This document shows, in pieces, positions 28,201 through 39,400 of a DNA stretch of 64,000 bases. Origin of the DNA: Chromobotia macracanthus (Eukaryota > Chordata > Actinopteri > Cypriniformes > Botiidae); assembly GCA_036877525.1 (NCBI GenBank), contig JAZGTH010000007.1, positions 6,261,501 through 6,325,500 of the forward strand. Direction: 5' to 3'. The position numbers were made by a program, and so were the translations under genes. The notes under the pieces are model-generated. The model saw only the letters and a list, made by a program, of their open reading frames with translations, was not told the origin of the DNA and ran no database searches. How positions within the stretch are numbered: the stretch's first letter is position 1; every line of letters begins with the position of its first letter.

Positions 28201-31200
28201 ACAGATTTGCATAAAGAGCAAACATTCTCTGAGCACTGGAATGTCCTCATTAAAACATTGATGAAGCAAACTTTCACAAACGAAAACACTTCTCAGTGCA
28301 CAAACTGGAACCAATTGACTTATGTTTAGTTATTGTAGAGAACATTGAAATTATATCTAAAAAATACATTTTTATTAAACATTAATACATTTTATAGCTC
28401 AGTTGGTAGATCATTACGCTAGCAGTGCAAAATTGGTGGGTTTAATTCCCAGGGAACACATGTACTGATAAAATAAATACTTTAAATGCACTGTATGCAT
28501 AAATGTTATTGTACCAACAACCAAAGTATGCTTTGTAAAGTCCAATATTAGAGACTATACCGTTGAATTTTTGGGTAGTTTAGGCAAACATTCTTTTTGT
28601 ATCTTCACCAATTCAAAATGACCAGATTTGCACTTCTGTTTTTGACTCATTTACACAGAAGCTGAAGCATTAAATGTAATTTATAAATAAATGTGAGGCC
28701 GTCCAGATTTTAAAATTTCTAACAGTAGCAAATAATTTGGATTTCTATATATAAAAGTGGAAGCAGCATTTCTGAGCAACAAATTACTTACAAACTGTAA
28801 AACTGACACAACTAATATGGAGAAGAGTACAGCCTGTACAGGAAACCACATCTGCCAGGAGCGACATTACATCAGTCCTTTATTGTGAAATCACTGCTGG
28901 GCAGAGACATCAAATTGCTTCTCATGACAATGACTGATGAAACCTTAAATCTACTGATTGATGCTTTACTGATGCTAAAAAGATATGCTTGTAAAAATCT
29001 AATTGGGTGGAACTAATAGAACACTGAATTATGGGTAATGTTGTTTAACACTCACATAACATTCATCTTTGAGGAGCTGGCCCATTTTAGGGCTCCAGCA
29101 TTTCCATGACAACAAAGTTTATTAAACCTGCACATTTCATTAAATAATTACCTTAACTGCTAATGCTTTTGGAACACTGCACAGCTCTAATAACCTTTAT
29201 ATATGTTAAATACGGTGTCTGAATGGGACAGTCTAAGACCATATCCCAATTTGCATGCTTGATGTAGACTTGCAGTCTTGTGGCCTTCACTCAAAAAAGA
29301 TCTATAAAGACCACGAGACTGTAGAGTAGCTCATTCATCATTTTATGATTTTATGATGCGCTCACCCTCTTTGTGGTTGCTATGCACCCTCCCTGTGTCC
29401 TTTCTGCAGAGCCTGAGGTGTGTGTGGACTCCTCAGGTGACCTATACCCAACTGTTTGTATGTGTGGACTCAAAGGATGACCACAACCCAGCTAACAGGG
29501 AACATAATCAGTAAGTTCTATCAAAGTTATCAAAAACATTTTGGAGTAATATCAGTACAACATTTTAACACATATATATATAATCAATTTATAGAATTTT
29601 ACAGTAGTAGTAATTTGGTTACAATAACACAATATAGGAAAGTCAAAGTTTCAGAGCAAGTAGTAGTATTCAGCCGGGAAATAAACATTTTTATTAAATA
29701 AATATTTGAAATGAAATATGATTTTACAGTAAGCAATTTAGCAGGTTTTTAGAGAAACCTGCTAAAAACCTTTTTTTTCTCCATAATGTTTGATGAAACA
29801 TTGGAGAATATTATGATTAGGGTTATACAAATAAACAGTTCACTGCTCATCCTGTAATTCTCAATAAATCTCTGAGCTATCAAATAAGACTCACTGTTTT
29901 CAATATTTTCTCATATAAAACAATTTGTCAGTGTATCACATGATTTCTTTTCAACTTTGGACTTTTTTACATGGACAGACAAACAGATGCATTCAGCTCT
30001 CAGCACAAACACAGAGAAAACAAAGCTGGGGTTTTATCTTCTAAAAATACAGAGACAGTCACAAGGCTTCACGTCACTTTACATGCTGGAAGCGTGATGC
30101 TGCAAAACTTGGTCACACTTGAGCAGTGGTACAGTGACCTGACACATCATTAAGTGTGACACAATAGAGAGTTGAAATGTCAACCATGCTGCTTTAGCAC
30201 GCGACAGTCAGACTTCCTGTGGACAGAGCCGCAGGTTTTTACGTGCAAGAAACCAAAGACACAGTCCACAGTGAATGCAAAACTGCTTTTTGACAACACA
30301 GGAAATACTATTGTCATGTTAGATGTTAGATAAATAGGGACAAATCTTTTGCAGTCGCTGTCTGCCAACTTTCTTGTCATATAAAAAAATAAAGATCACA
30401 AACAGACAGGGAAAACGTATGCCTATAAGCATGTGCATTTGAAAAAGATAGTGTGTGGTTTAGCGTGTGTATGTTTAGGGTGTATAATGGGTTGTGTGTG
30501 GTTGGGTGAATGTGGCTGTATTGAAAAGCTTACACAACAAGAGCAACTTTTAAGGGAGGAGAAACTGCTCTTCTCGTATTTTTATTCAAAGGATATAGTA
30601 AAATCATCATTTCTTTAAACCTCCACCATACACACACTCACACACTTAATTCATCCATCTCAATTCAACTGAATTCACTTTTATCTGTGCTTAGGGTTCA
30701 CATATACGGTACATATTCAAAGCAGCTTTATGAAGAATACTGCCATAAAACCCAGACTGCATGAGCTAAAGACAGAAACGGCAAGGTAAAACTCTTAAGA
30801 TGGTTAGGTAAAATCAGAACGAGACCTAGAGTTCATCACTCTCTCCATGGCAACCTTTTATATTCTGTTTCTCTATCCCATCCTTTATAAGCATGTGCTA
30901 TAGATCTCATGCATGAAAATGAGATCTGCAGCAAGCACATTCATTCTGATGATAAAATGCATCATAATATTTCTGTGACCTAGATATTTCTAAATCACTG
31001 GTGCGAAGGCCGCAACACATCAAAGAAACAAGCTGGTTTCAAAATCCTCAGATCAATTGTAAAGGTGTCACTGTACATGTCACAGCTTTGACATTGTAAA
31101 CATAAATGTGGCACACCAATGTTAAAGTTAGCAACATTTCCGTAACTCAGTTGGCAAAGCATGCTGCCAGCAACTCCAAGAACAGGGCTTCAGTCTAAGT

Positions 31201-34200
31201 GGAAGTATGTCATATGCATTAATGTTAATGTTGCCATATTCCTATGGGGTGTTATGAGGTGACTGTCCCTAGCCTATATAATGTAATAATCTCTGTCGAG
31301 AACACTTTTCTACCAAAAATATGTGGACACTGATCTAGATTTAAAGCTGCTGTGGGTCATTTCTGCACCCCTAGAGGCCCCACAAGAAATTGCAAAACAA
31401 TAATAGTTTCCTCAGACAGGTTTTCTAAACTCCCATTGTTTGATTATAAGAAAACAAATTCAGGCCATTCAACAAAGAAAACAAAGTGCTGCCACACTGC
31501 CACACAATGTTTAATTTTATTTATTTATTTGCTTGCTTATTTATTATTTTAAATCAACCTCTGTATATCTACAGTTATGTCTGAACAGAAAGCTGGGATA
31601 TGAGACAGAATTTTACATTATATCATTAACATCAGCTTTAAAAAGCAGCAGATGTGCTACTGTCTTTTGGATGATGACACCTGACAAAAAGCACAAGTCA
31701 TCTGCCAGACTGCTGAAAAATGTCAACACCAGCAGGCAAAACAATGTCTATTTTTGCTTTCTAACAAGTAATAAATTACATACATTTTATTATGAACATA
31801 ATGAGTATCATGTAATTACTAAAACCCAACCCAAATGCTAGCAAAAGAAAGCCCCAGCAATGCTGACTGCCTACTGGCCACAGTGGCCAGTTCTAGCCTA
31901 AATGTATTTTATTTGCCAAGAATTTCCTGAATGCTGGCACTGCCAGTTCTAATCTAAACTAGCTGTCCATCCTGATGGTTACCAATGCCAGCTCTAGCCG
32001 CTTTATGTGCCAAGATAGCTAGCTAGTCTTGCTTAGCCAGACCTGCCACTGAATGGCATAAGGTATGGTCCACATTGCAGCTTATTCTGGCCAAAAGCTG
32101 CCCACTTAGACAGGCAGAAACCAACACAAGAAGTTGCATAAAGTCAACCAATCAGATTTGACCTTGCCAGATTGAGAAAGTACTTAGTGGTTTTGGGTGC
32201 AATATGCATCATATGGTTAGCAAACAGACTGTGGGCGAGACAAGATCTAAATCAAACTAGCTAAACATCCTGAAGGCTGCTACAGCCAGGATAAGCATCA
32301 CCATGAACTTACTGAAGCCTGCCACTGCCAGGATGAGCGTCACCACTATGGAGATCCAAGACACCCACAGAGCTTTCTTCCTGTAGCTCTGAGCTTCATG
32401 AGGCTTCAGACGCATACTGCTCTCCAAGAGACCTGTCAACAGAGTAAATAAAACACTGTTTAAAGGCTATTACACAATTAAATCAACTGAACTGGGGGAA
32501 CAAACAACAGGGGCTGATTATTTACTCACTGAACCATGAGAGGCATTGAGCCTGAGGCATTGAGAGAGTGGAGATATTAATAAGCTTTATGTCAGGAGCA
32601 CAGAGAAACACAAATGAATCTGCACTGTCTGAGGGGTAATAACTCTGTGTTTAATTAGCTGCACAAAATGATTCAAGTCTTGGATGGCACTAATTAAGTC
32701 TGGTTATGAGCCAGGTGCAAAATTTGGTGCTGCTGATGGTGCAGAAGTTTTCACGTTCATGTTTAGTGTAGAATTGTTCTTTATCTACAAGCAAAATTTA
32801 GATGTGTTTTCTGTTTGCAGCATTTGTTAGCAGCGCACTGAAGGGTCTAAGTTAATGCAGTGACCTATGACCCACAAACCTTGCAGTATTTAAATACAAC
32901 TGTATCGTTGCAGGACAATATATCTGTGTCAATCAATATAGTGTTTTATAGCATTATTACAGATAAATGCTACACCACAAGTCACAAATTTAGTCAGGGA
33001 CAAAATAATGAATAATAATGAATACGACTAACTGTTGGCCCACAGAAGCCATATAACCTGTTGATTGTCTATTGTGTATTATACAAGCAATGCCCATAAT
33101 GTGCTGTGTTTGCCAGAGAGATAAAACTCAAATATGCCTGTGTCATCTGTTCACAAGGAATTTAAGCTATGTCATGGTGACAGTGGGCAGTTGTGTATGT
33201 CTCTGTATGTCTCAAACACACACACCATACTCCAAACCGATCTGTCAGGCTGTGGCAGTCACATGCTGAGGGTTATGAGCACAGAGTCAGTACTTGGTCA
33301 GTGTGATTACAGGAGCTGAAAAACAGAGCTGGGGAATGTGGCCTCTCTTCCACTCACATGATCTATCTTCTCAGTCAGAATGGAGACCATGTATTGCAAT
33401 CTAATGTAACCCATAAGTTCCAATGTCTTCCTTTTCAACCCAAGAGCATTTGTTACACAAACCTTAAGACACAAGCTTGCTCAATTCACACCTTCACGTG
33501 CAAATGCTACATGAACATAAAATGAGCTGAAATTCAACATAAAGGTCTTGCCTTCACGCTGTTTGCCTGCTAATCATGTGAAAGAGAAACGCCCGCATGA
33601 CCCAGCATTTCATTCATGATTAATAGGGTTTACTTGAAAGAGAGAAAACCATTCTTCTCAGGGGCTTATAGGACATCAGCTAAAAGAATTCTATTCTACT
33701 TGTTGGGAAAGCTGTAAGCAAGGTCATGCATTTTTAGCATTAATTATGTAAATATAGTAGGATATGTTTTTCCTTATAAATATCCACAATATCTCTGATA
33801 AGAGGGGTCTATAGAGTAATTTTTAAATCATGTTTGTATTTGGCTCTACGGTGGTTAAAACTGAGCCATTTTTAAATCTGTGTGATTAAGCGGAAGACCA
33901 AAATAATAAATAAAGTGCAGTTTTTGCATCGTCTTGTCATTTTATTTGTTTCGCATCATTCTAATACACTCACCATTTCTCCAGAAGACCAGTGGTGAAT
34001 TAAAGCGTCTTATGGATGATTAATTGGTTTAAACTGATTGCACAAGGGGTGCTGTAGCATTCAGCAACACACAGATCTTGCAGGACTAAAAAGTGCTGAT
34101 CTGAGATCAGATGCACTTTAAAACAGCGCCACTTACTTACAGAGCTCCGGTAGGAGCCAGACTAAGAAAATAAGACCAAGATAAGAAAGTTTCAAGCCTT

Positions 34201-35271
34201 TTACAGCATCCAGGGCCCGCCAATATTCAGATAAGCGCCCCTGATTTTTCTATGGCCAATTCATGAACTCATAACATTTGGTCTATCCATGTTTTACAAA
34301 ATATCACACAGGTTCCAACACAAAATGCATCAATAAGCCGACAGAAGAAATACATTTTTCATACAAAACCATGATTGGCAGATGTGCATTTGATTTCGAT
34401 GTTTTATTTATTTATTTATTTATTTATTTTGTATGTAATTGTAATTGTTATGTTATTCGTAATCCCAATGACGGACAACATCACTTTGTGACGTAATACA
34501 CACACGCAGGGTCCCCCACGTCGCAGCTGACAGCAAGGCTGAATGAATACGGCAAGAGAAAGTTTATAATAAAAACATTTGATGCATTTGAAACATTTAA
34601 TACATTTGATGCTTAACAATGTTCACCGACATAAGTTATCAAAAAAAAAAGATTCAATGCGACACACAATACCGCGGAGAGGCGACGTGACGAAACTGAA
34701 CAAAACACAAACGAAAGCTGCTTCATTGAAGCAGACAGGATACAAAAACACCCATCAAACTATTTTTGTCTCTTCACTTGAAGGCTGTTTAGTTTCAGTC
34801 GCTACAGTTAAACTCTCTAAAGAGTTGTGAAAGATTATAGTCTCAAAGGTTTTTAACTTCAGATGTGGACTGATTGTTTGTGCTCACCTGCATTATTAAT
34901 AGCTCTCAAGGCGCCTGTGTGGACTGCAACCTTGGCAAGCATTGCTTGTTTTATTCCCATCACGTCCCAAAATAAATGACTTTCGATTAATTTTAATCTT
35001 TTGCATTTCCGAAATAACTTCACCAAAGTAAACAGATAGGTCAGTTTTATGCTGGAGATATTAGGTGTGTGTTACCTTGGCCCTCAACGGTATCCGTGAT
35101 TTTCATCTCCTGGTCCTGGTCTTGGTCTATACTGAAAGGATCGCCCTGGCTCCCTCTTTTGGGTAGGTTAGGATCCTGGGCAGCGGCGCATTGTCCGTTT
35201 CGCACAGCCGTCGGGTCCACGACGGTCGGATTGGGAACCGGGCATGGATCTGAAGTCGTAATGTCTGTCAT
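16253..35271 (-). CDS. tmem163: Transmembrane protein 163 (zinc-binding vesicle membrane protein), 8 coding exons
   Basis: Coding exons, 5' to 3': 35271-35076, 32432-32313, 20197-20154, 19913-19822, 18952-18856, 17283-17172, 16570-16429, 16313-16253. They sum to 864 bases, 287 residues plus stop (human about 289). All junctions are GT-AG and keep phase. The start ATG has A at -3 and opens a polar, acidic N-terminus, followed by LLESS-RLKPHEAQ-YRKKALWVSW, the family signature. Six membrane segments are visible, near residues 86-105, 117-138, 152-170, 186-206, 226-243 and 250-270. D122 and D126 match the two aspartates reported as zinc ligands in human TMEM163 (D124, D128). The family, also called SV31, acts in synaptic vesicles and endolysosomes as a cation-diffusion-facilitator-like zinc transporter. 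Intron 2 is about 12 kb. The 3' end of exon 2 is duplicated just inside intron 2. The exon structure is certain; only the untranslated ends are unknown. Confidence 0.96.
18553..18596. repeat. Direct repeat of GATA-rich 15-mer with GATA palindrome
   Basis: TGATAATAAGATAAT occurs at 18553-18567 and again at 18577-18591. The second copy runs into AGATAATTATCT (18585-18596), a perfect 12-base palindrome holding two facing GATA motifs. It lies in tmem163 intron 5. A regulatory role is only a guess. Confidence 0.6.
18698..18715. repeat. TA dinucleotide run
   Basis: A short TATATA tract in tmem163 intron 5, ordinary low-complexity DNA. Confidence 0.9.
19544..19584. repeat. Two overlapping alternative hairpins with paired AP-1 motifs
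   Basis: In tmem163 intron 4, arms at 19544-19554 and 19560-19570 are perfect 11-base inverted repeats. Arms at 19553-19565 and 19572-19584 are perfect 13-base inverted repeats. They share sequence, so only one can form at a time. The second hairpin places TGACTCA at 19556-19562 and TGAGTCA at 19575-19581, both exact AP-1 sites. Confidence 0.75.
22172..22322 (+). mobile_element. tRNA-derived SINE copy 2
   Basis: The best-preserved copy in the window. It has TGTAGCTCAATTGGCAGAGC at the A box and GGGTTTGATTCCCAGGGG around the B box, then a body ending TCGCTTTGGATAAAGGC and CCAAATGCGTAAATGTAAA. It has the same orientation and layout as the 9641 copy. The GTTAGCAGTGC anticodon-loop region is what one would expect from an alanine-like tRNA ancestor, but that assignment is tentative. 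Confidence 0.88.
24595..24771 (-). other. Exon-like open segment, unidentified
   Basis: On the minus strand a 177-base stretch (59 codons, no stop) begins right after TGTTAACAG and ends at AAG before GTGAGC, a strong donor. It is clearly more GC-rich than the surrounding intron. The predicted peptide is polar, with CMFCERDLN near its middle and ILEPGHHREAKG near its end. Both ends are phase 0. It cannot be a tmem163 cassette: between exons 2 and 3 it would be read in phase 1, which hits a TGA. I do not recognise the family. It could be an exon of a nested gene, a relic of a lost gene, or chance. Confidence 0.35.
28389..28507 (+). mobile_element. tRNA-derived SINE copy 3 (degenerate)
   Basis: The head TTATAGCTCAGTTGGTAGA and the B-box region GGGTTTAATTCCCAGGGAAC are clear. 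The body is shortened and the tail reduced to TGTATGCATAAATGT. It lies in tmem163 intron 2, on the plus strand. Confidence 0.8.
29737..29766. repeat. Perfect 12-base hairpin
   Basis: TTTAGCAGGTTT (29737-29748) and AAACCTGCTAAA (29755-29766) are exact reverse complements around a 6-base loop, in tmem163 intron 2. No run of T directly follows that would suggest a transcription unit. Confidence 0.8.
31135..31235 (+). mobile_element. tRNA-derived SINE copy 4 (badly degraded)
   Basis: Recognisable by CCGTAACTCAGTTGGCAAAGC, followed by a corrupted B-box region and a tail containing ATATGCATTAATGTTAATG. Identification rests on comparison with the other three copies. Confidence 0.5.
31855..32345. 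repeat. Degenerate tandem array reaching into tmem163 exon 2
   Basis: Repeated blocks of the form GCCAGTTCTAGCCTAAA, CATCCTGATGGTTACCAATG and GCCACTGCCAGGAT recur with spacings of roughly 42-56 bases. Anchors GCCAG occur at 31886, 31942 and 31987. The clearest pair is 32270-32303 versus 32312-32345 (29 of 34 bases identical, 42-base period). The second of these covers the 3' coding end and splice donor of tmem163 exon 2. The array is old and diverged. Confidence 0.6.
34402..34430. repeat. TTTA tetranucleotide microsatellite
   Basis: About seven TTTA units in tmem163 intron 1. Confidence 0.95.
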
Positions 35272-35305
35272 GTTTGTTTGCTTGCTTGCTTGCTTGTTTG
35301 TTTGA
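35271..35305 (-). repeat. tmem163: CAAG/CAAA tract in the tmem163 5' leader
   Basis: On the minus strand the bases just upstream of the tmem163 start codon are a tetranucleotide run, CAAACAAACAAGCAAGCAAG and onwards, ending AAAC directly before ATG. It is unpaired, A-rich sequence, favourable for initiation, and is probably length-polymorphic. Confidence 0.8.
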
Positions 35306-36476
35306 AATCAGACAAAGCCTTCAAGATATGATCTCACGTCGAACTGCGACGCGCAGCCATCCAGTGGCAGCATTGAAGGGAGCGGAGCAGAGATGCGGAG
35401 ATAAACGCAATCTGCCCAGCATCAGCAACACGGACCCCCACCCCACCACACCCGCCCACCGCCAACAACTCCAATCCGAGCGCAAGAACTGCACCAACCC
35501 ATCTGTAACTAACCATGTTGTGTCACTCACTGGTTTCATCCCATTTTGACATTTGCCCACAATTTTTGATCTAATAGATATTGCTCAATCCGAGAAACAA
35601 TGTTTTCAACAACGACCAATTCGCCAATAGGGACTTTCTTCTACAAATAGCCTGTGTGATTTTTCGGTCAGACAATTATAAACTTTCTTGCTTTTTCCGA
35701 GCTTTTTTGGTTTGTTTTCGATTAATGTTATTCATTAAGTCTTAAAATATGTGGTGTGCCAGTACTATGTTTTCAATGGTGGACGTATGTTTTGCATCCG
35801 CGCTTTGATATAATGATTCACGCTTGTATATTAGTTAGTACACAAAATATGTACGGAAGGGTTGTGGCAATCGTGTGGCAATTTCACCATGTATTTTTAT
35901 ACACTGTTATGTGATTTTTCGGTCTGCTGCAATGAATGAAACGTTAAAAAAAAGTTGAATGAACCGTAAACAACGAGGTTGTGTAAACGAGCGTGTGACG
36001 CATTACCTCCATCAACCGCTGGGGGTCAGTGTTGAGCGGAATTAAGCCTGCGAAGATGTTTTTAACTAAATGCTTAACTGAATTTACTAGACATTGAGAC
36101 AATCATTAAAATGCCTCTTTTAACCTACAGTATTCTCTTAGCAACAAAATAATTAGCTTTAACCCTTTTAGATTGAACTATTTATTTAATGTCCTAAAAA
36201 AAATTGCAGCATATAGTCTCTTACAAAGATATGCGTTCAAAAATACATAAAATGCACACAGGAATAAAATCCTACACATTTAAACCAGTCATCAAAAGCT
36301 AATCTTAGTATTTTTTTCTCAAGAGTTTTCATTGGGCCCTTTCAGCAGATTTAGGGGTGGGAATATTTGTTTTCTGCAGAGTCCTTCATACACGTTGCAG
36401 CGAAACGACCGGCGACCTTTCAGTTCTCAAGTCAAACATTCTGGTCCATAAGATTTAAAATCTTAATGCCAGCATA
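35272..36476. promoter_or_regulatory. Head-to-head intergenic region, tmem163/acmsd
   Basis: This 1.2 kb separates the tmem163 start codon (minus) from the acmsd start codon (plus), so both promoters must lie in or near it. The first 250 bases are C-rich with several CpGs and probably hold the tmem163 leader and promoter. The rest is AT-rich with no clear CpG island on the acmsd side. I could not place transcription starts. Confidence 0.5.
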
Positions 36477-39400
36477 ATGAAAATTGATATTCATAATCAT
36501 ATTTTACCAAAGGAATGGCCTGATCTAAAAGAGGTAGGTTGCTTTACCGAAAAAGGCTTCTTTAATTATTGTCACGTTAACTATGACATCCTGAGGTCAT
36601 AGTGTTAAATTGTATAGCTTGTCAGATTAACATGCTTCTTTAAATTGCCTCTACAGTAAATTTAACATGTTAGATCTTTATACATTTTGATCTGCTGTAA
36701 GTGTGTCATATTTCACAGTATATAAAGAATAAGCAATATATAAGCCATAAAGAAATGTGCTTGTCCTATTTTTGCAGTATTTATTAAAAATAAAATGTTA
36801 AGTGTTATATTAAAAAATGTTCTTCCTGACCAACCTGACAGAATTTTTGTTAAAAACAAGAGCTAAGCTTTACTCTTTAAAAGTCTGAATCTGTTAAACA
36901 TTAATCAAAGGGTTTGTTCAGTAACCGACCTTTACTGCGTGTTTATCTAGGCAAGAGTCTAGTAAGCATTACTATTATGTCCTAGCATACAAGCTTGTAT
37001 CCAAGTATTTTTTTAACATTTGCTTTGTTGTGTATAGGATGACTGACTTATTTACTAACACATCTTACATATCCTATTTATCTTTTATATACTTTGGCTT
37101 GCAAACAGTTAAATTTCTTGGAAAAAAATCATGAATTAGAAATGACATATATAGATCTTTCTCACGTTTGTGTTACACAGAGATATGGATACGATGGGTT
37201 TGTTCAACTCCACCATCACTGCCAAGTAAGTTTAAAAATATGTATACACATTGGAGCAAGATCCATGTTTTTGTGATAAACCCAATACAAACATATAATT
37301 GGATGTTATTTCCACTTAGCTCTGTAACTTCTGTGGTTCATTTACACATGAACCACAGAAGACTGTACTGTGTCCTGGAGTCACAGTTTGTTTCTCAGGT
37401 ACTCATGGAGAAAATCAGCCCAATCCGCAATTTAGTATGATGATGGTGGTGGGACACCAGCTGGAAGGAAAGGGTTTTGCTTGGCCAGAAATTGTGCTGG
37501 CATTATCTCATATGGGCTCTTCCTGAGAGATTGTCTGTGTAAGAGTGTGTTATGACCCCCATGAGGAAAGAGTGGGCAGCACAAAAGACTTCATCTTCCA
37601 CTCAGCGGATGTTCAAGCATCTGCCAGTGTTTTAATGTACCTGCAGACCTTCGGATTATTTTGTTCTATGTTCTCGAAACGGTCTTAGATGGTTTTTTGT
37701 CCACCATCTAAGTTCATCTAATTTCTACCTTCAACTTATTCTGCTCTTCAAAACAATATAGAAACATTGCATAGAGAACAAGAAAAGGATTGTTTGAATA
37801 AACAAACGACAACGTACAAAGCTCAGAATTATTTTTGGGATTTACAGCCAGGTTGTACTGCTTTTCCTAGAAACAAGCCTTTCTAAACAACACTCAATTA
37901 AAAAAGCATGGAAAAACAGGACAGCAGGCCTTCCCTGGACTCCCTGTCTGAGCAGCTGCAGAGCTCTGCATGACGCTTTACCTTTAGTAGAATATCAGAC
38001 ATGCTAAATAACCTTGAGCAATACTGCTGCATATAACTTAGTGGGAATGTATACAACAATTAACTTCCTTTTGGAATGTTTAAAATTATCTGTCTTTGCT
38101 ATACGTCTAACTCACCATTGTATGTATCATATATCACACAGTAAATATCATAATATCATAATCTGGTGAATCAGGATAATTCATGTTTCTCTGTGGTGCA
38201 GACTGCTGAACCCTGATTGCTGATTTAAATCTGCTTGTCATGCAAAAAAACATTGCACCTCCTCTCATTCTAAAGTCCACAGCATTGCAATATATTTGAC
38301 CTTGCTCTCGACTGCCATCAAGTGGCTGAAAACACTAACTGTCAGGTGGGAATGTTGGTACCTGTGCATGATTCCAGCGGTGATTCCGATTTTGATTCAG
38401 GTCACTTATTCTGTTAAAAAAATAGAGTACAACAAAAAATCATTGGGTTTGTGTGTATCAGGGAGAAGCCAAAATGATGAAGGATGGAAAAGTGTTCCGT
38501 GTGATTCAGGAGAACTGTTGGGATGCTGAGGCTCGGATTCAGGATATGGACAAGCATGGTAAAAACAGCAGTGTTTATATTCCATTCAAACATGTTGTCA
38601 TTCATTTCAATATGATTATTATTTCTTAGTAAACACACTTGTTTTACACTTTTGCCACGTGAAAGCTCTCTTTTATGTTTTCTCTCTATAAAGGGGTTAG
38701 GTCACCCATAACTAAACATCTACCCTCATGTTGTTCCAAACCTGAAGAAAAGAATATGTTTTGGAATGACATCAGGAACAACTTGTTTCGGGAGAATTAT
38801 TTCTATATCTTTGCACCGCCTTCATTTACAGATCAGTTCAGCTGCAGTTCATCATGTGACTTATTCCAGAGATCTGTTTTCCTTTTCTTCAGGAGTGACA
38901 GTCCAGGCCCTCTCCACTGTGCCTGTGATGTTCAGTTATTGGGTAAGCAATAAAGTCAAAATAAATTTAAACGAATTTGGCAAATAAACACTTTGCAATC
39001 TTGAAACACACCAACTCATCCTTATATTATTTAGCAAAGCACAAATCTCACTTACAGTACTTCTATACAATTGCTTATCCAATTGTATGGTCCATTATCT
39101 CATTCCAAGTAACATAATTGGTCCATTATCTCATTCCAAGTAATGTTCCTTTCCATGTCTAAAGGCCAAACCCCATGACACTCTAGACCTGTGTGGAATT
39201 CTGAACGATGATCTGGCTGCTACAGTGAATCGGTATCCAAAGCGTTTCGTTGGGCTGGGTACTCTGCCCATGCAGGCCCCTGATCTGGCAGTACAAGAGA
39301 TGAGACGATGCGTCAATCAGCTGGGCTTCCCCGGAGTGCAAATTGGCTCTCATATAAATACATGGGACCTCAATGCCCCAGAGCTGTATCCTGTTTATGC

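Larger units (their letters stand above)
20198..32312 (-). other. tmem163: tmem163 intron 2 (about 12 kb)
   Basis: This long intron separates exon 2 (phase 1 end) from the 44-base exon 3. It contains SINE copies at 22172, 28389 and 31135, a perfect hairpin at 29737-29766, an exon-like open segment of unknown identity at 24595-24771, and a degenerate tandem array near 31855-32345 reaching into exon 2. I see no other exon that fits tmem163 here. Confidence 0.85.

Noticed and set aside
9641..31235. tRNA genes at the four A-box/B-box sites
   Set aside because: Each is followed by the same SINE body and tail, and the cloverleaf stems are broken, so they are retroposons rather than tRNA genes.
35421..35438. 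REST/RE1-like sequence TCAGCAACACGGACCCCC near the tmem163 start
   Set aside because: Attractive for a neuronal gene, but at least three consensus positions fail, including the closing AG.
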